Assembly: GCA_034620365.1 (NCBI GenBank)
Contig: JAQGEQ010000331.1
Span: 21,151-85,150 of the forward strand
Reading direction: 5' to 3'
Length of the DNA: 64,000 nt
Source of the DNA: Pegea sp. RAD2-039
Taxonomy: Eukaryota; Chordata; Thaliacea; Salpida; Salpidae
Both the position numbers and the translations under genes were made by a program. The notes under the pieces are model-generated. The model did not search any database. It was not told where the DNA came from and saw only the letters and a program-made list of their open reading frames with translations. Below, piece after piece: positions 11,735 through 22,469 of the stretch. Every line of letters starts with the position of its first letter. The stretch's first letter is position 1.

Positions 11735-11818
11735 CTTCAACCAGAAAACTTCATCTTTCATTAAATGAGGATAAAAAGCCAGTTATTTGTTTTCTCTAAA
11801 AATTGGTTTATTATAAGT
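11735..11818 (-). other. Diverged exon-like segment at array edge, left
   Basis: An 84-bp relative of the array's 75-bp segment, with a ttttgtag acceptor and a GTATTT donor. The frame aligns (TYNKPIF, then DEVFWLK) but contains an internal TAA. It looks like a decayed ancestral unit. The mirrored copy is at 42,802-42,885. Confidence 0.35.
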
Positions 11819-12004
11819 CTACAAAATAAAGTCAGATTATTAAAATCAAATATTATAAATGACTCAAAATTTGTAGTTTTGGAAAAATTATTCTTCACCA
11901 TTAAAATGTTGTTAATAATAATGAAAGAAAAAAAGATTTTGATAATTAACCATAAAATATATAAACAATTTTATAGAAAAGACTGTTTTATAATGTTATT
12001 ATAG

Positions 12005-13660
12005 AAAATGCATTTTACTAAATTATGATTTATGAAGTTATGAAATATTAAATAATAATTAAGAATAATATTAAATAATGGAATGAAAGATCTATAAGAA
12101 AGATCAGATTAAATTAATATAATAAATTATAATAATTTAAACTAATAAAAAATTTTATTTGTTTTTAGAATAAATCCACTTTAAAAAATTTATCAAATAT
12201 TAAACTAATATTTAAAGTTTAATTAACAAATTATACAAAGATTTTATAACAGTGAATTAGTAATATTTGATTATATTTAAAATAATATAATTGTAAATTT
12301 CTTATTACTGCAAAATAAATTTGAAAATATTTAAATATTTTAAATATTTAAAATGATTTATTTTAAAAGATTTAAATTTTATAATTCAATTTTAAGTATA
12401 TTGAATATAATCAGGAAAAAATTATTTACAGAAATATACTAAAAAAATCAATTCAACAAGAACTTACAAAAATAATTCACATCTTAACTAAAAACTAAAC
12501 CTATAAATAAAACCAAATAAAATAAAATCTGCCAATAACTAAAAGTACCAGCTAAGAGATTTTCTTTTTCTGTGGTAAAGATTTCCGTCAAAATTGTATT
12601 TCTGTAGGCTGGGAACTTCCCTTTCACAAAAGTGTTTCAAATAAAAAATTCTTTTTTATTAAGTTTTTCGTTAAAGCCTATAGTATTTTGTAGTATAAAT
12701 AATAATAATTTTCGTTAAAGCCATATTTCTTAACTCATTTATGTGAATAAATCAATCGAATTATAAAAATTAAAATTCCGTTTTCAGTAAAATTTAATTA
12801 AAACAGTAACTTTCTTTATACATAATTTTTTTATCTTTGTCACTTTGATTTTAATGTATTGTTCAAATGCATTTCTTTGCTTGAATCAAATCAATAAGGC
12901 CTAGAAGTAAATTAATAATTGTTTTTATGATTATACCTTTGATTTTTAAAAATGTATAATTCTAAATAAGTTGAAGTAACAAAAAACTAACAATTTTTAA
13001 AAGTTTTTAATTCAAAACACTTCTAACAAAGTAATACTGTATTCTCTTTTCAGTTACAAATAATCTACATATCCGTTGCATAAGAATCTATGAATTAAAA
13101 ACAAGAAAAGTTGTCTGAGAGAAGATTTCAAAAATAATTATATAGATTTATTTTGATAATCTTTTCAGCTCTATTGGGAAGCGCTGCGCATCAATTTTGT
13201 AAACTTTAGTTTTTGTACCATTTGAAATCAGTTGGAAGTACGAAACTTGTATAAAAATAATTTTATAATATTTCAAGACTTCGACTACCTTTAAGACTGA
13301 AATCTGATATCATTAATTTTAACAATTTGAAAAACGAAGAAATCGAATTTTTCCTCTAACGGAATAAATGTTTTTATTTCATTCTTTAAATATAACACAT
13401 TTGATTAAATTTTTCATCATTAACTTCATTCTTGCGATATAAGTAAGCGATTTTAATGCTACAAATGAAATTGACAAAAACATCATACTTTTATCAGATA
13501 ACAACATTTCAATAGCATAACTGCTGAAATTATGATTTATTAGTTTTTAGATCGTTTTCAAAACAACTTTTCATTTTTTCAACACTTTAACTGTTTAAAA
13601 ATCTTTTATAAGTTTAAAAGTTTTTACATTTGAGAAGTTTTTACATATAAAAGATTTCTG
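12005..13660. other. A+T-rich DNA with weak membrane-protein-like frame
   Basis: No supported gene. On the minus strand near 12,545-12,640 lies the counterpart of the frame at 41,960-42,136 (GKFPAYRNTI, then a hydrophobic C-terminus). The upstream frame is closed here by a one-base difference. The remainder is low complexity. Confidence 0.45.
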
Positions 13661-13669
13661 ATGTATCTG

Positions 13670-13835
13670 GTATATTTAATGGATAATGTCAGAATAGACT
13701 TTCTGATGTTTGTGATGAACTGCAATTCCCTTCTAAGGGTATCTTAGTCTTACGAGGTAGTTGTCCTTAAACTTGTTCCGCACTGTCTATAGGTGATGTT
13801 GTCGCACGTAGCAAACCATTATTTGTCGAAGTATG
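13670..13835. ncRNA. GC-richer conserved block, possible ncRNA, left copy
   Basis: About 140 bp stand out in G+C from the surroundings and are strongly preserved in all four copies (others at 33,650, 37,258 and 40,862). All six frames are interrupted within about 20 codons, so coding is unlikely. A short hairpin (CCCTT/AAGGG) is perfect. A GTGATGA box-C-like motif is present here but altered in the right copies, and no clear box D was found. The RNA class is not assigned. Confidence 0.35.
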
Positions 13836-15700
13836 GTTTAATTTTGAAAATAACTTACACTTCATTATTCAAATTCTAATTTTTTAAAATATTAAAAATT
13901 CTTTGTTTAAAAGTTACTTTTCAAAAATATTCAAAATTCATTACCTAAAATGTAAATTAAACAAATTTTCAAGTTTTAGTGTTTAAAATTTAATTTCAAA
14001 AATATTGAAAATTCGTTGTTCAAAATGGTATGTAAAAGTGACCGAAGATCAAGATAAAGATTAGAATGAGTATTAGAAAGTAACAAAAGATGATGACACA
14101 GATTAAAAAGATAGGATGAAGATTGAGATGAGAAAACTGCGCAATAATTCCGTTGTAACCTACATTTGGTTCAACGTCTATAAGTAATTTCTGCTTGATT
14201 ACTTGTAATATCAGAGACGGCAAGATCATTTAAAAATACATATATTTGTTTTATTAAATAATTTTATAAACAATTCAGATTTATAAAATAAATTTTTTTA
14301 GTTTTGAAAAGTCTTAGGTATAATTACAAAGTGAGTATTTTAACGAATTTAGTAGTAATAAATATACATAGTAAAAATTTTATTAGGAAAATTAGATTTG
14401 TAATTAATGATTATTTTGTTTAAACATCTTTTTTACTAGTAGATAATTATAAAAGATCCTTTGCAAAAAAGTATTTTCTATATTTAGGAATAAATTAAAT
14501 AATATAAATAAGTTTAAATTTTAAACAGAGATTTAAATAAAAGCTTCTTTTATACAACATTTAAATACATCTTTAGACATAATTACTTTATCTACCAAAT
14601 TTGAAATGTAGGTAGAGTACATTGATAGTTAAAATACAAAAACAAGGAGCTTTTCATACAAATCAGATGAAGCCATTGGTTACTTTCCTTGTTGTAAACT
14701 CTAAAATCCGTAGAAACAAATGAAAATACCTCCTCTAAGATAAGATGTCTAGATCTGGATTACATCAATTTGTCTGCGAGCTAAAGAGCTTAAAGAAGTA
14801 TTTACTAAACTAGCATTTAGGCTATTATTGATACTTCAATTCATTTATAAGATCATAAAAGAAAATTAGTTATAACAGATCAGAGAAGTGACTTAAAGTG
14901 ACAAGATGACTTTTAATCTGGTTGTAGTTTATTCTTGTAAAGGCTACATAAAAAAGAACAATTAAAACTATTAAAAACCTCTAGAGGCAGCTACACATTT
15001 TTCAAAAAAATTAATCAGCAGTTTGAAAAGATACAGTTTAAAACTGAAATACACTTTAAGTTAGTTTAGTTGAAATCTTAAAATAAATTATTATAAAAAT
15101 CATATTTATTGATAATTATCAGTTAAATAACTGCGTAAAACTCAATAAGCAGATCTAATTTAGAATTTAATTTTGTATAAATTACTTTAAGTTAAAGTTT
15201 CAAATAAAAAACAAAAGATGTTTCGTAAACTTTCTGAAGATTATTTTTAACAAGTCAATTTCGCCCAATTGACGTTTCACTGACTTTGAATGTTTTAGAA
15301 AATGCTTGTAAATTAAAATTTAACATTTTACAGAATTTTAATTTAATTCATGATTATGATTAAAAGTTTTAATTTATTTGTATTTAAATTTCCTCTCTAT
15401 GTATTTTCTTAATATATTATATCATGAAATAATATTTCATTAACTTTTATAAATTTTACTAACTTATAAAATAATATTTTAATATCTGAAGATAATTATA
15501 TTATTCTATCTTTCATTATTTTTATTTAGAAAAAATATTTTAATAAACTTTAAGGATATTCTAACTAAGAACTATTTTAAAACAATTAATACAAATTAAT
15601 TACTATATAAATATCATTCCTTAACAATTTTTATATATAAATAATAGTTTTTTATAATTTAGTTTAATCTTAAGAGGTAAAATTTAAATAAAAAATTAAG
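13836..15700. other. Intergenic DNA upstream of homeobox gene, left
   Basis: A+T-rich. It includes degenerate ~50-bp repeats of a TTCAAAAATATTCAAAATTC-like word (13,880-14,025) and a purine-rich AAGATTAGAATGA-type tract at 14,035-14,120. No gene recognised. The frame at 14,020-14,229 is a by-product of the purine tract. Confidence 0.5.
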
Positions 15701-17225
15701 ATGAGCGTAACAATGTCCGATGTAATTCAACATACAAAAGATGAATTGATGTTGGCTAATCTGGCCAATATATGGCCAATAGAATGTCCTCCTAGACTAG
15801 CTCCTCATTATCTGATGTATATGGGTGAGGACTTGAAGATTTTCCAGAAGAGAATGATAGGTGACAAACCATTTCCTAAAAGCAAAAATTTAAAATGTTT
15901 TTTTTAGGAGAATCATACATCCAGAACTTGCATTCAAGGAAGAAAGTTGCTGAAATTCTTGAAAAATCTTGGGCATCTGAGCATCTGCTGGTTAATTCAG
16001 AATTTGATGAGCTTCAAATGGAAACTGGTTTGTCTTCTGAAATCATACTGAAATGGTTTGATTGGAAGAATAGACAACAAGGAGTTGAAACTGTGAGATA
16101 ACAATTTTCTATGCTTTTGAAGTTAACGAATTTTTTTTCAGGTTTTATCTGGTTTGATTGAAAACCATTCTTATTTAAAAGGCGACATTATAAATTCACT
16201 ATCATCTTTGTTTCGAATTTCACAAAAAGCTTTAGAAGTTCTTTGTATAAAGATCAGAGCTGACAACATGATTTTCAAAATTGACGAGAGTCAACTTGAG
16301 ACGGTCAGTATCTCATCAATTTATCAATTTAACAAAATTGTATATTAAGAAATAAATTCAAATAATCAAATGTTAATGAATAAAACTTCTTTTATACTTT
16401 GATTAACTTTCTATACTTTAACTTGATTTAGTTTCAAGGCTTCTTCTTTCACTAGTGCATTTGAGAAGTTTCATAAATTATACAAAGTTAATTTTCTATT
16501 CTAAACAATTAGAACCTTATGATGTCCTTCTATTTTTATGTTTGGTTCTTGATACTGTATTATATTTGGGTATCAACTGCCAACAAATTTTTGCAAATAG
16601 ATCAAATGTTGTTTTCAACAATTTAGTAAACAGTCAATTGATACACATTAGCACCTTATCTTGTGAAACCTCCTCAGCCTCAAACACTCAGCTGTTCTTA
16701 TTTTTATAAAAAATTTTAGAAAATTAGATGCTATTGATTGAAGGTGATGAGGATTCTGTATGAATCTTTAATAAAAAGTTTGTAATTAAAAATGAAATTT
16801 AACATTTGCAGAGTTTAATGAAGGAGTTTTTACTTCATCGACATGAATCCAATAAATTTTCTAGCATCGAAAGAATTTCTTCATCATTCGAACTTAGTGC
16901 TGAAGATGTCGTTGAAATTTTCAACTGCTGGTCGACAATTGATTTGGATGAAGATTCTGCAGACATTAAAAATGTCCCTCTTCCACCCCAGCTTGACACC
17001 ATTACTGAAGAGAAACCCTCATCACGTGAGTTGATGTCTTTCTGCATTAGGATCTGTTTATCAAATTTATACTTTACAGAATTTCTTTCAGATTTTGAAC
17101 AATCAAAAGAAAATAAGAAGTTAATGAACATGATGAAAACAAATGACTCAAAAAAAGGAGCAGATCCTGATGAAGCTTCCTCATCTTCATCTGAAGTGAG
17201 GACTGAAGAATTTCCTGTGTCTTAA
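15701..17225 (+). CDS. Multi-homeodomain-like protein, five exons, left copy
   Basis: Exons 15,701-15,860, 15,908-16,092, 16,142-16,303, 16,812-17,025 and 17,080-17,225 join in phase to 288 residues. Introns are GT-AG (47, 49, 508 and 54 bp). Residues 57-112 resemble a divergent homeodomain: helix 2 ELQMETGLS, then recognition-helix IILKWFDWKNRQQ, keeping the W48-F49 pair. The position expected to hold the DNA-contacting Asn51 is Trp. Residues 116-157 and 170-211 look like two further degenerate three-helix homeodomain folds. The tail (250-288) is acidic and Ser-rich. A nuclear, possibly DNA-binding role is inferred; similarity to ZHX/HOMEZ-type domains is by eye. The last intron length is a multiple of three, so retention would stay in frame. 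Confidence 0.8.
16304..16811 (+). other. Long intron 3 of left homeobox gene
   Basis: At 508 bp it is ten times longer than its sister introns (GTCAGT donor, tttgcag acceptor). It contains an 84-codon open frame at 16,455-16,709, also open in the right copy, with no convincing splice sites around it. A skipped or alternative exon is possible but unsupported. Confidence 0.5.
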
Positions 17226-18590
17226 TATAAAAAGAAATATTGATTCAAACTTGAATACAGATAGTAACACTAATTCCAATGCTTCGTTATCTTTTGTGAT
17301 TACTCGAAAAGTCAAACAGGAGAATATTGATTAAGTTTTGAAATTGAAAATTAGAAGATAAGGATTAGAAGATGAGGACTAAGAGATGAGGATTAGATGG
17401 TGATAATTAGGAGATGAAGTTTAGAATAACAAGATTAAGTGCTAAAGACTAAATGATAAAGACAAAAAGGTAAAGATTAGAAGAAGTTGACTAGAGATGA
17501 AGATAACTTATTTAAAAGATCGTTGTATTTAAGTTTTTCGAAAGATCGATGATCTTCTAATTAAATTTTTGAACATTTCAAGCTCTTTAATAATAAAAAA
17601 CTTGGATGAGTCTTTCAAACCATTAAATACTTTTGGAAAATAAAAAAAAAGTTTCTTTTTCTGTTCTTACTCAAAACCTCTTGCAGGATGAGTGATCTCT
17701 GATTAAGTTTAAAATATAAAAAGTTCGAAAATTATCAGTTTAGAAGAAAAAGATTAGAAAATTCAGTTTAGGAGAATATTAGGTGAAAAAAATAAATGAT
17801 AAAGATCAGATAAAATATAATTCAAAAGATGGAGATTAAAAGACGATATTTAGAAGATTAAGATGACTTATCAAAAAAGATCTGTGACTTTGGTTTTAAG
17901 TTTGTTAAAAGATCAATGATTGTGTAAGAAACTCGAACAGATTGAATTGTTTTAAATTACTAATGATCAGATCAGATACCTTAGCAACTAATCTCTTTGA
18001 AATATTTTGATGAAAATTACGTCCAATCACAGCTCATAACTGACAAAATAAATGCGTATTTATTCAGCTGATTTAATAAGATCAAAAAAAATTAAAACGT
18101 TTAATTGCATTTAGTTTACTATTTGCATTTTTGTTAAAGATATAAATTAAATTTACAACAAATGTAGCTTATATCAGTGCAACAAAACTTACTTTAAATG
18201 TTATATAATCATCTAATGTCGTTTTCTCTTCATTTACTGAAAAATATTAACAAAATATTAGAAGCAATACAGTTTAACCAAATTCTTATAACAGTTCATT
18301 TATAAATGGTAATTACTAGTAAAGCTTTTTGACTTTTTTGGAGTTTAATCAAGGTTTCAATCTAAACAAAAAGAGCTATCGACAGTTGTTTCAACCTTTC
18401 AATAAACTGAAACCCCTACCACTAAAACTATAATAACATTTCCTAATGTCTGATCAATATGGACTATGAGATCTTATTTACCAATCATTTCTGAAAATAA
18501 TGAATGTGATTTCTCGATAGATTTGTTTTAAAATTCGATAATTATTTGTTCTTCTGACAACTCAATATAACTTTAAGTTTGAGTAAGAAA
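17226..18590. repeat. Purine-rich GATTAGAAGATGA degenerate repeat and intergenic DNA
   Basis: From about 17,340 to 17,515, and more weakly at 17,750-17,870, words such as GATTAGAAGATGAGGA recur with a 12-14 bp spacing on the plus strand. The mirrored pyrimidine-rich version follows the right homeobox gene (30,050-30,230) and was carried into the tandem units (36,190-36,310; 39,800-39,920). No coding frame was seen. Confidence 0.55.
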
Positions 18591-19339
18591 GAAGTAAGAT
18601 AAACTTTAAGGGTAACATCAATTGTTGTGCAATATATGTGTGTACTACCTAAAAATAAAACAACTTTGTATATTATCAATGTGTTGTATATATTATAAAG
18701 TTAATGTTTATTTTAATATTTAGATTTTAGATTTTTCAAATATATAAATGATAGTAAGACAGAAAACATAAACGTAATATTGTACTGAAGCTTCCTAATG
18801 AGTCATAAATGATTCAAGACTTATACAATAGTTTCATTATTTTTTATAAATTTCTTATATTATTTTTACTATACTATCTCAAGCTTTAAATCTAGATCCT
18901 AAATAGTTATTGATAAAAATTTAAATATTAAATTCTAAAATGTTTCAAAAATAAATTAATTTTTGCTTGATTAAGATTTTTTTGTGATTTTGTATCTACG
19001 GTTTTTATTTTGAATCGATTCAACAATTATTTATTTACTTGATTGTATATTCAATGCTTTATTTATTGTCATTTATTACTATTTAGTAACTGTTATAAAA
19101 ATAAAAGCGAAAAGATGACAGATTTAGATACAGATATAGTTAGTTTGTAGTTTAGGTTGTATATAAATATTGAAAATTGGAAAAACTTGTTGGTAGCTAG
19201 CTGATGTCTTTTAGATTAAATCATAAATTAGCAAACTCTAAAAAGATTGAATTTTAAATGTCCTAGTCCTTGTCCTAGCCCTAGTCGTATCTTTACTCTA
19301 ATGAGTAAATGATAAAATGCTAAAATGTTTGACAAAAAA

Positions 19340-19500
19340 TAACAAATTTCTGTAGTTGAATCATTTATTGGTGACCACAGTTTTGGTGGTCATTGATATA
19401 AATCTTGAATAGTACAGGACCAATTATACAACCACTGACACGAGGACCAACTTTGAGGACCTCAAATTGAATGATGAGGAGCAACAGGGATCACTGGAGG
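19340..19500 (-). pseudogene. LINE reverse-transcriptase fragment (block B region)
   Basis: The minus-strand frame at about 19,369-19,460 reads VSGCIIGPVLFKIYINDH. This matches the non-LTR RT motif following the catalytic core (typically [20 protein letters not shown]). A stop follows 30 codons in, and the Pro-Gln-Gly of the motif is degraded. It covers a different RT region from the relic at 5.3 kb and is more decayed. Confidence 0.65.
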
Positions 19501-19779
19501 ACCTTTGAAGATGATCCAAAGTGATGAACAAAGAGCATATTGATGAGTAAGAATTTTCTGTGAAATTAGAAAAGTCGGCAGATGCTACTAGTAAGTGAAA
19601 TTGGTGATTTAGTGGCTTATTTCTACCTGTTGGAACTAATAAAAGTTATCTATTGGTAATATACATAACTGGAAGATGATGAAGAAATAAAAGACATTAT
19701 TTAGATTTGGTTTCTTTGGATTAAGTATAATAATTTTATAAATGAAAAGTTCAGTTTTGTGAGGATCACTGAGATGCAG

Positions 19780-19897
19780 ATTTTAATTTTTATTAAAAAG
19801 AGTTGGTGCTGATGATTGAGACGTTGTTGATGAATAAGATTTTAATTTTTATTGATAAGAGTTGGTGCTGATGAGTGAGACGTTGTTGATGAATAAG
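19780..19897. repeat. 59-bp tandem duplication
   Basis: Two consecutive 59-bp units share gagacgttgttgatgaataa and agttggtgctgatga with few differences. A partial third unit follows. The repeat lies only in the left-arm-specific segment. Confidence 0.85.
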
Positions 19898-20789
19898 TTT
19901 TTAATTTCGATTTAAAGAATTGATAAAACACATTTCACCAATTCTATAACCTGATAGTCGTGCCACGTATAAACTTCGATTTCATATTTTTTACCCTTGA
20001 GCTTGTTGTTTGCTTTGTTCGAGTTTTCTACTTTTTACTTTTGTTTTAAAGTTGCTTTTAGTGGAATAAATTTGAAATGAACTGGTCAGAATTTGAGTTT
20101 ATTATCAAATTGATGTAAATACATTTGATAAATTTTAGTTTTTGTTGTTTTGTATCAGCTGTTTTTATTTTGAATTGATTTAAAAAACTTCTTTTATCAT
20201 AAAATTTAAACAAAGAACTTCAATTAAATTCTTAGACTTCTTTCTTAGAGTTGATAGCTTTAATCTAACCATTTATAACTAATTATAATCTAATTAAATT
20301 GCCTAAGGTCTGGTGCTAATTATAAATTTACAGAATTTTATATTCTTCAAAGAAATTGTCAAATTAAATTTAGTTGTTGAAAGTTGTTGGAAAAACAAAG
20401 TCAGAAAATTATTCTGTTTGATATATTTATACTATTTCAAAAGATGAAAGCTTTTTCAGCCGATTATACTAAATGTTTTGTTGAGTTTTCTTTAAAAAAA
20501 ATAATGTTAGAACGTTTCTAACCTTCGTTTAGCAGTTGTTAATTTACCTTATCAATAAGACTCTGATAACTTAATAGTTGAAGCTACCTACAAAATAAAC
20601 TTCCTTTTAAAACGTCTCTGAAAATTGTAATCTTAGATTTGTAAGTTTGGGGACTGTTAGTCATTTTATTTCACAATCAAATAGATTTTTCTATAATAAA
20701 TAAAGTTATAACATTACTTTTTCAAACAACTTTACACGTTTTTCAGTGTTTTTCTAACAAGTTTATACTAATATCTATATTTTCAAACT

Positions 20790-20960
20790 CATAGTATCTT
20801 GATAAGAGTTTTTATCATCAACACAAGAACATTTGGCTTAAGTTTCATGTACAGCACAAGTCAAGATCAAAACTAAATTAAGAAGTGAAATAACTAGCAA
20901 TTAAGTGTGTGCTTGATGGTCAAAGGTTTTTTAAAACTGACATTTAACAAGCTCACTAAA
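20790..20960 (-). repeat. Dispersed ~180-bp element, copy 1
   Basis: This segment recurs at 27,940-28,115, 35,076-35,245, 38,679-38,848 and, outside the palindrome, at 57,003-57,190. It contains a GATAA/TTATC stem and ends near a tatcttgataagagtttttatc hairpin. No coding frame. It could be an old SINE/MITE or an ncRNA-derived repeat. Confidence 0.5.
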
Positions 20961-21187
20961 AACTCAACTTTTTGTATCAACTTCAATTAGCTGATATTTA
21001 TAGTTTATGAATACAAATGACTTTTACAACTGTCGTTTTTAGACAGGCAGATTTTTTAATTATCTTTAAAAATAACAAGAGAATGATTTAACAACTTTAA
21101 AATTACCAAACAATTATTAAACAAATTAACAAACATCTAATAAAGTAATGAGAAAATCAAAAATCAATTTCTGCTGTTAGTTTATAA

Positions 21188-21260
21188 GCCCGGTTAGCTC
21201 AGTCGGTAGAGCGTTGGACTTTTAATCCAACGGTCGCGGGTTCAAGTCCCTCGTCCGGCG
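21188..21260 (+). tRNA. tRNA-Lys (TTT), left copy, acceptor mismatch
   Basis: 73 nt fold as a cloverleaf. The D arm is TAGCTCAGTCGGTAGAGC and the anticodon stem TTGGA/TCCAA encloses CTTTTAA, so the anticodon is TTT. The B box is GGTTCAAGTCC. The 3' acceptor strand reads GTCCGGC, giving a C-C mismatch at the fourth pair and a wobble T-G at the seventh, unlike the right copy. Both copies also share one T-stem mismatch. It may be a decaying copy. Confidence 0.85.
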
Positions 21261-22037
21261 GCTTTAATTTTAGCATTTTAAAAATAAATATAAATTAGTA
21301 AATATTAAAATAGTAAAATTTATTCCAAATCTCCAAAAGTAAAAATAGTTTTTAGTAAAAAGGAGATATTTACAACAAACTACCATTTTAAGTTTACTAA
21401 GTTCGAACAAGCACTTGATTTATAATCTATATTAATCTATAATACAACTGACTTATTTTAGGCCTGCATACTTTTTAATTATCTTTATATTATTTTAAGT
21501 TCGATAATATAGAAGTAATTTTTATATTTTAAATATTCAACATTTTAGATTAATTTAATAAGAAAATTTGAAGTCTTGGACTTATAATAATTATCGATGA
21601 AAGTTGTTAATTTAGAGTAAATAAGTAAATAAGAGGCTAATAACCAAATAATATGTTATTTAAATTTCAAGGAGAATTAACATTTATTAATTACAAAAAA
21701 ATGAGAAAACATTTTTTTAGAAAAGTTGTTTTAAAATCAGCCTTTCAAAAAGATTTAAAAATCATTGCATAATAATGGTACTATCTTAATTAATTCTTAT
21801 TGTTTATTTTTTAAATGAATGAATTTAAAATACACAAAAATATATATAAAACATAAGAATATGATAGAGTAATGTTTTAAAAAGAATAATTTTTTTACTG
21901 TAACATAGATGATAACTAAATTTATTAGTTTAGTTTATGTTTTATATCAAGATAATCAAATATTTCAAAATGTAGATTGAACAAACTTATTAAATATTTA
22001 CAAGATACATTATTTTCAGACTGGTCAATTATAGAAT
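21261..22037. other. A+T-rich DNA between tRNA and Ser-Gly gene copy, left
   Basis: No gene seen. The region is mirrored at 26,859-27,636 with few differences. Confidence 0.6.
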
Positions 22038-22354
22038 TTAAAGATTAGAAGTAGAAGCTAAAAAATGAAAGATAATCGGAAATAGAAACATAATAAGAAA
22101 AGATAGAAAAACTAAATAAGATTTTGAAGAAATGGAAGAGCTTCCAGCAGTAGTTGTTTTAGTTTCACTTTTAGTAGGTTTTGTAGATGTAAAAGTTTGT
22201 TTGTCTTTTGATGTTGAAGTAGTTATAAAAGTTTTTGAAGTTGTTGACTGAACATTATTAGAAACTTCTTTTTCTTCTGAACCAATAAAATAATCTTCAT
22301 GATCTCCAAAATTAATTTTATTATAATCTCCTGATCCAGATAGAACATCTCCAG
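22038..22354 (-). pseudogene. 5'-truncated copy of Ser-Gly protein gene
   Basis: The minus strand matches the last two-thirds of exon 2 of the gene at 26,260-26,858. It begins GDVLSGSGDYNKINF and runs uninterrupted through the Thr/Lys-rich stem and hydrophobic C-terminus to the same TAA. The signal peptide, first exon and most SGSGD repeats are missing. An in-frame TAA lies just upstream of the break. Its frame is still open, suggesting recent truncation or conversion with the intact copy. Confidence 0.8.
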
Positions 22355-22469
22355 GTTAGAGTTAGAAAAAAGCAAGATGGACTTTAGTGGTTATCTTATT
22401 TGTTGCGCAAAACATGTGTCTGTAATACCTAAGAATCAAACAACTTTGTATATTATCAAAGCTTACATC

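Larger units (their letters stand above)
6915..11760. repeat. ~1.23 kb tandem array, left: four units plus a diverged tail
   Basis: Units start at a conserved aatgggatcacttagga (about 6,921; 8,150; 9,384; 10,612). Each begins with a G-rich, internally degenerate tract of TGTTGGGATTAA-type words. It continues through an A+T-rich part and contains a 75-bp exon-like segment on the minus strand (7,477-7,551; 8,706-8,780; 9,930-10,004). The fourth unit runs into a more diverged relative (11.0-11.8 kb) with an 84-bp version of that segment at 11,735-11,818. The right arm has more units. Confidence 0.85.
19010..20165. mobile_element. Left-arm-specific 1.15 kb segment with LINE relic
   Basis: The right arm (about 28,730) and the old spacer copy (about 24,220) both run straight from the sequence at 19,010 to that at 20,165. 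Only the left arm has this segment. Both edges carry the same ~35-bp word containing tttttattttgaat (about 18,985-19,017 and 20,140-20,170). It contains an RT fragment and a 59-bp tandem repeat. Insertion in the left arm is the simplest reading. Confidence 0.65.
300..22355. repeat. Left arm of giant inverted repeat
   Basis: The block recurs reverse-complemented at about 26,535-56,277. Matched landmarks include the homeobox gene (15,701 with 31,845), tRNA-Lys (21,188 with 27,709), the ~1.23 kb tandem array, LINE relic, minisatellite and outer CRE-like element. Arm similarity is high: the homeobox copies differ at 6 of 288 codons. The outer break lies near 300, where the right-arm match stops inside a GACGTCA motif. 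The inner break lies inside the Ser-Gly gene copy at about 22,355. Boundaries were placed by eye. Confidence 0.93.

Noticed and set aside
13670..13835. Box C/D snoRNA call for the GC-rich block
   Set aside because: A box-C-like GTGATGA is present only in the left copy and no matching box D or terminal stem was found.
16455..16709. 84-codon ORF inside homeobox intron 3
   Set aside because: No convincing acceptor and donor pair around it. Conservation between arms is uninformative because the arms are near-identical overall.
16835..17131. Antisense and alternate-frame ORFs over homeobox exons 4-5 (and mirror at 30,499-30,711)
   Set aside because: Shadows of the spliced coding frame; no independent splice or start context.
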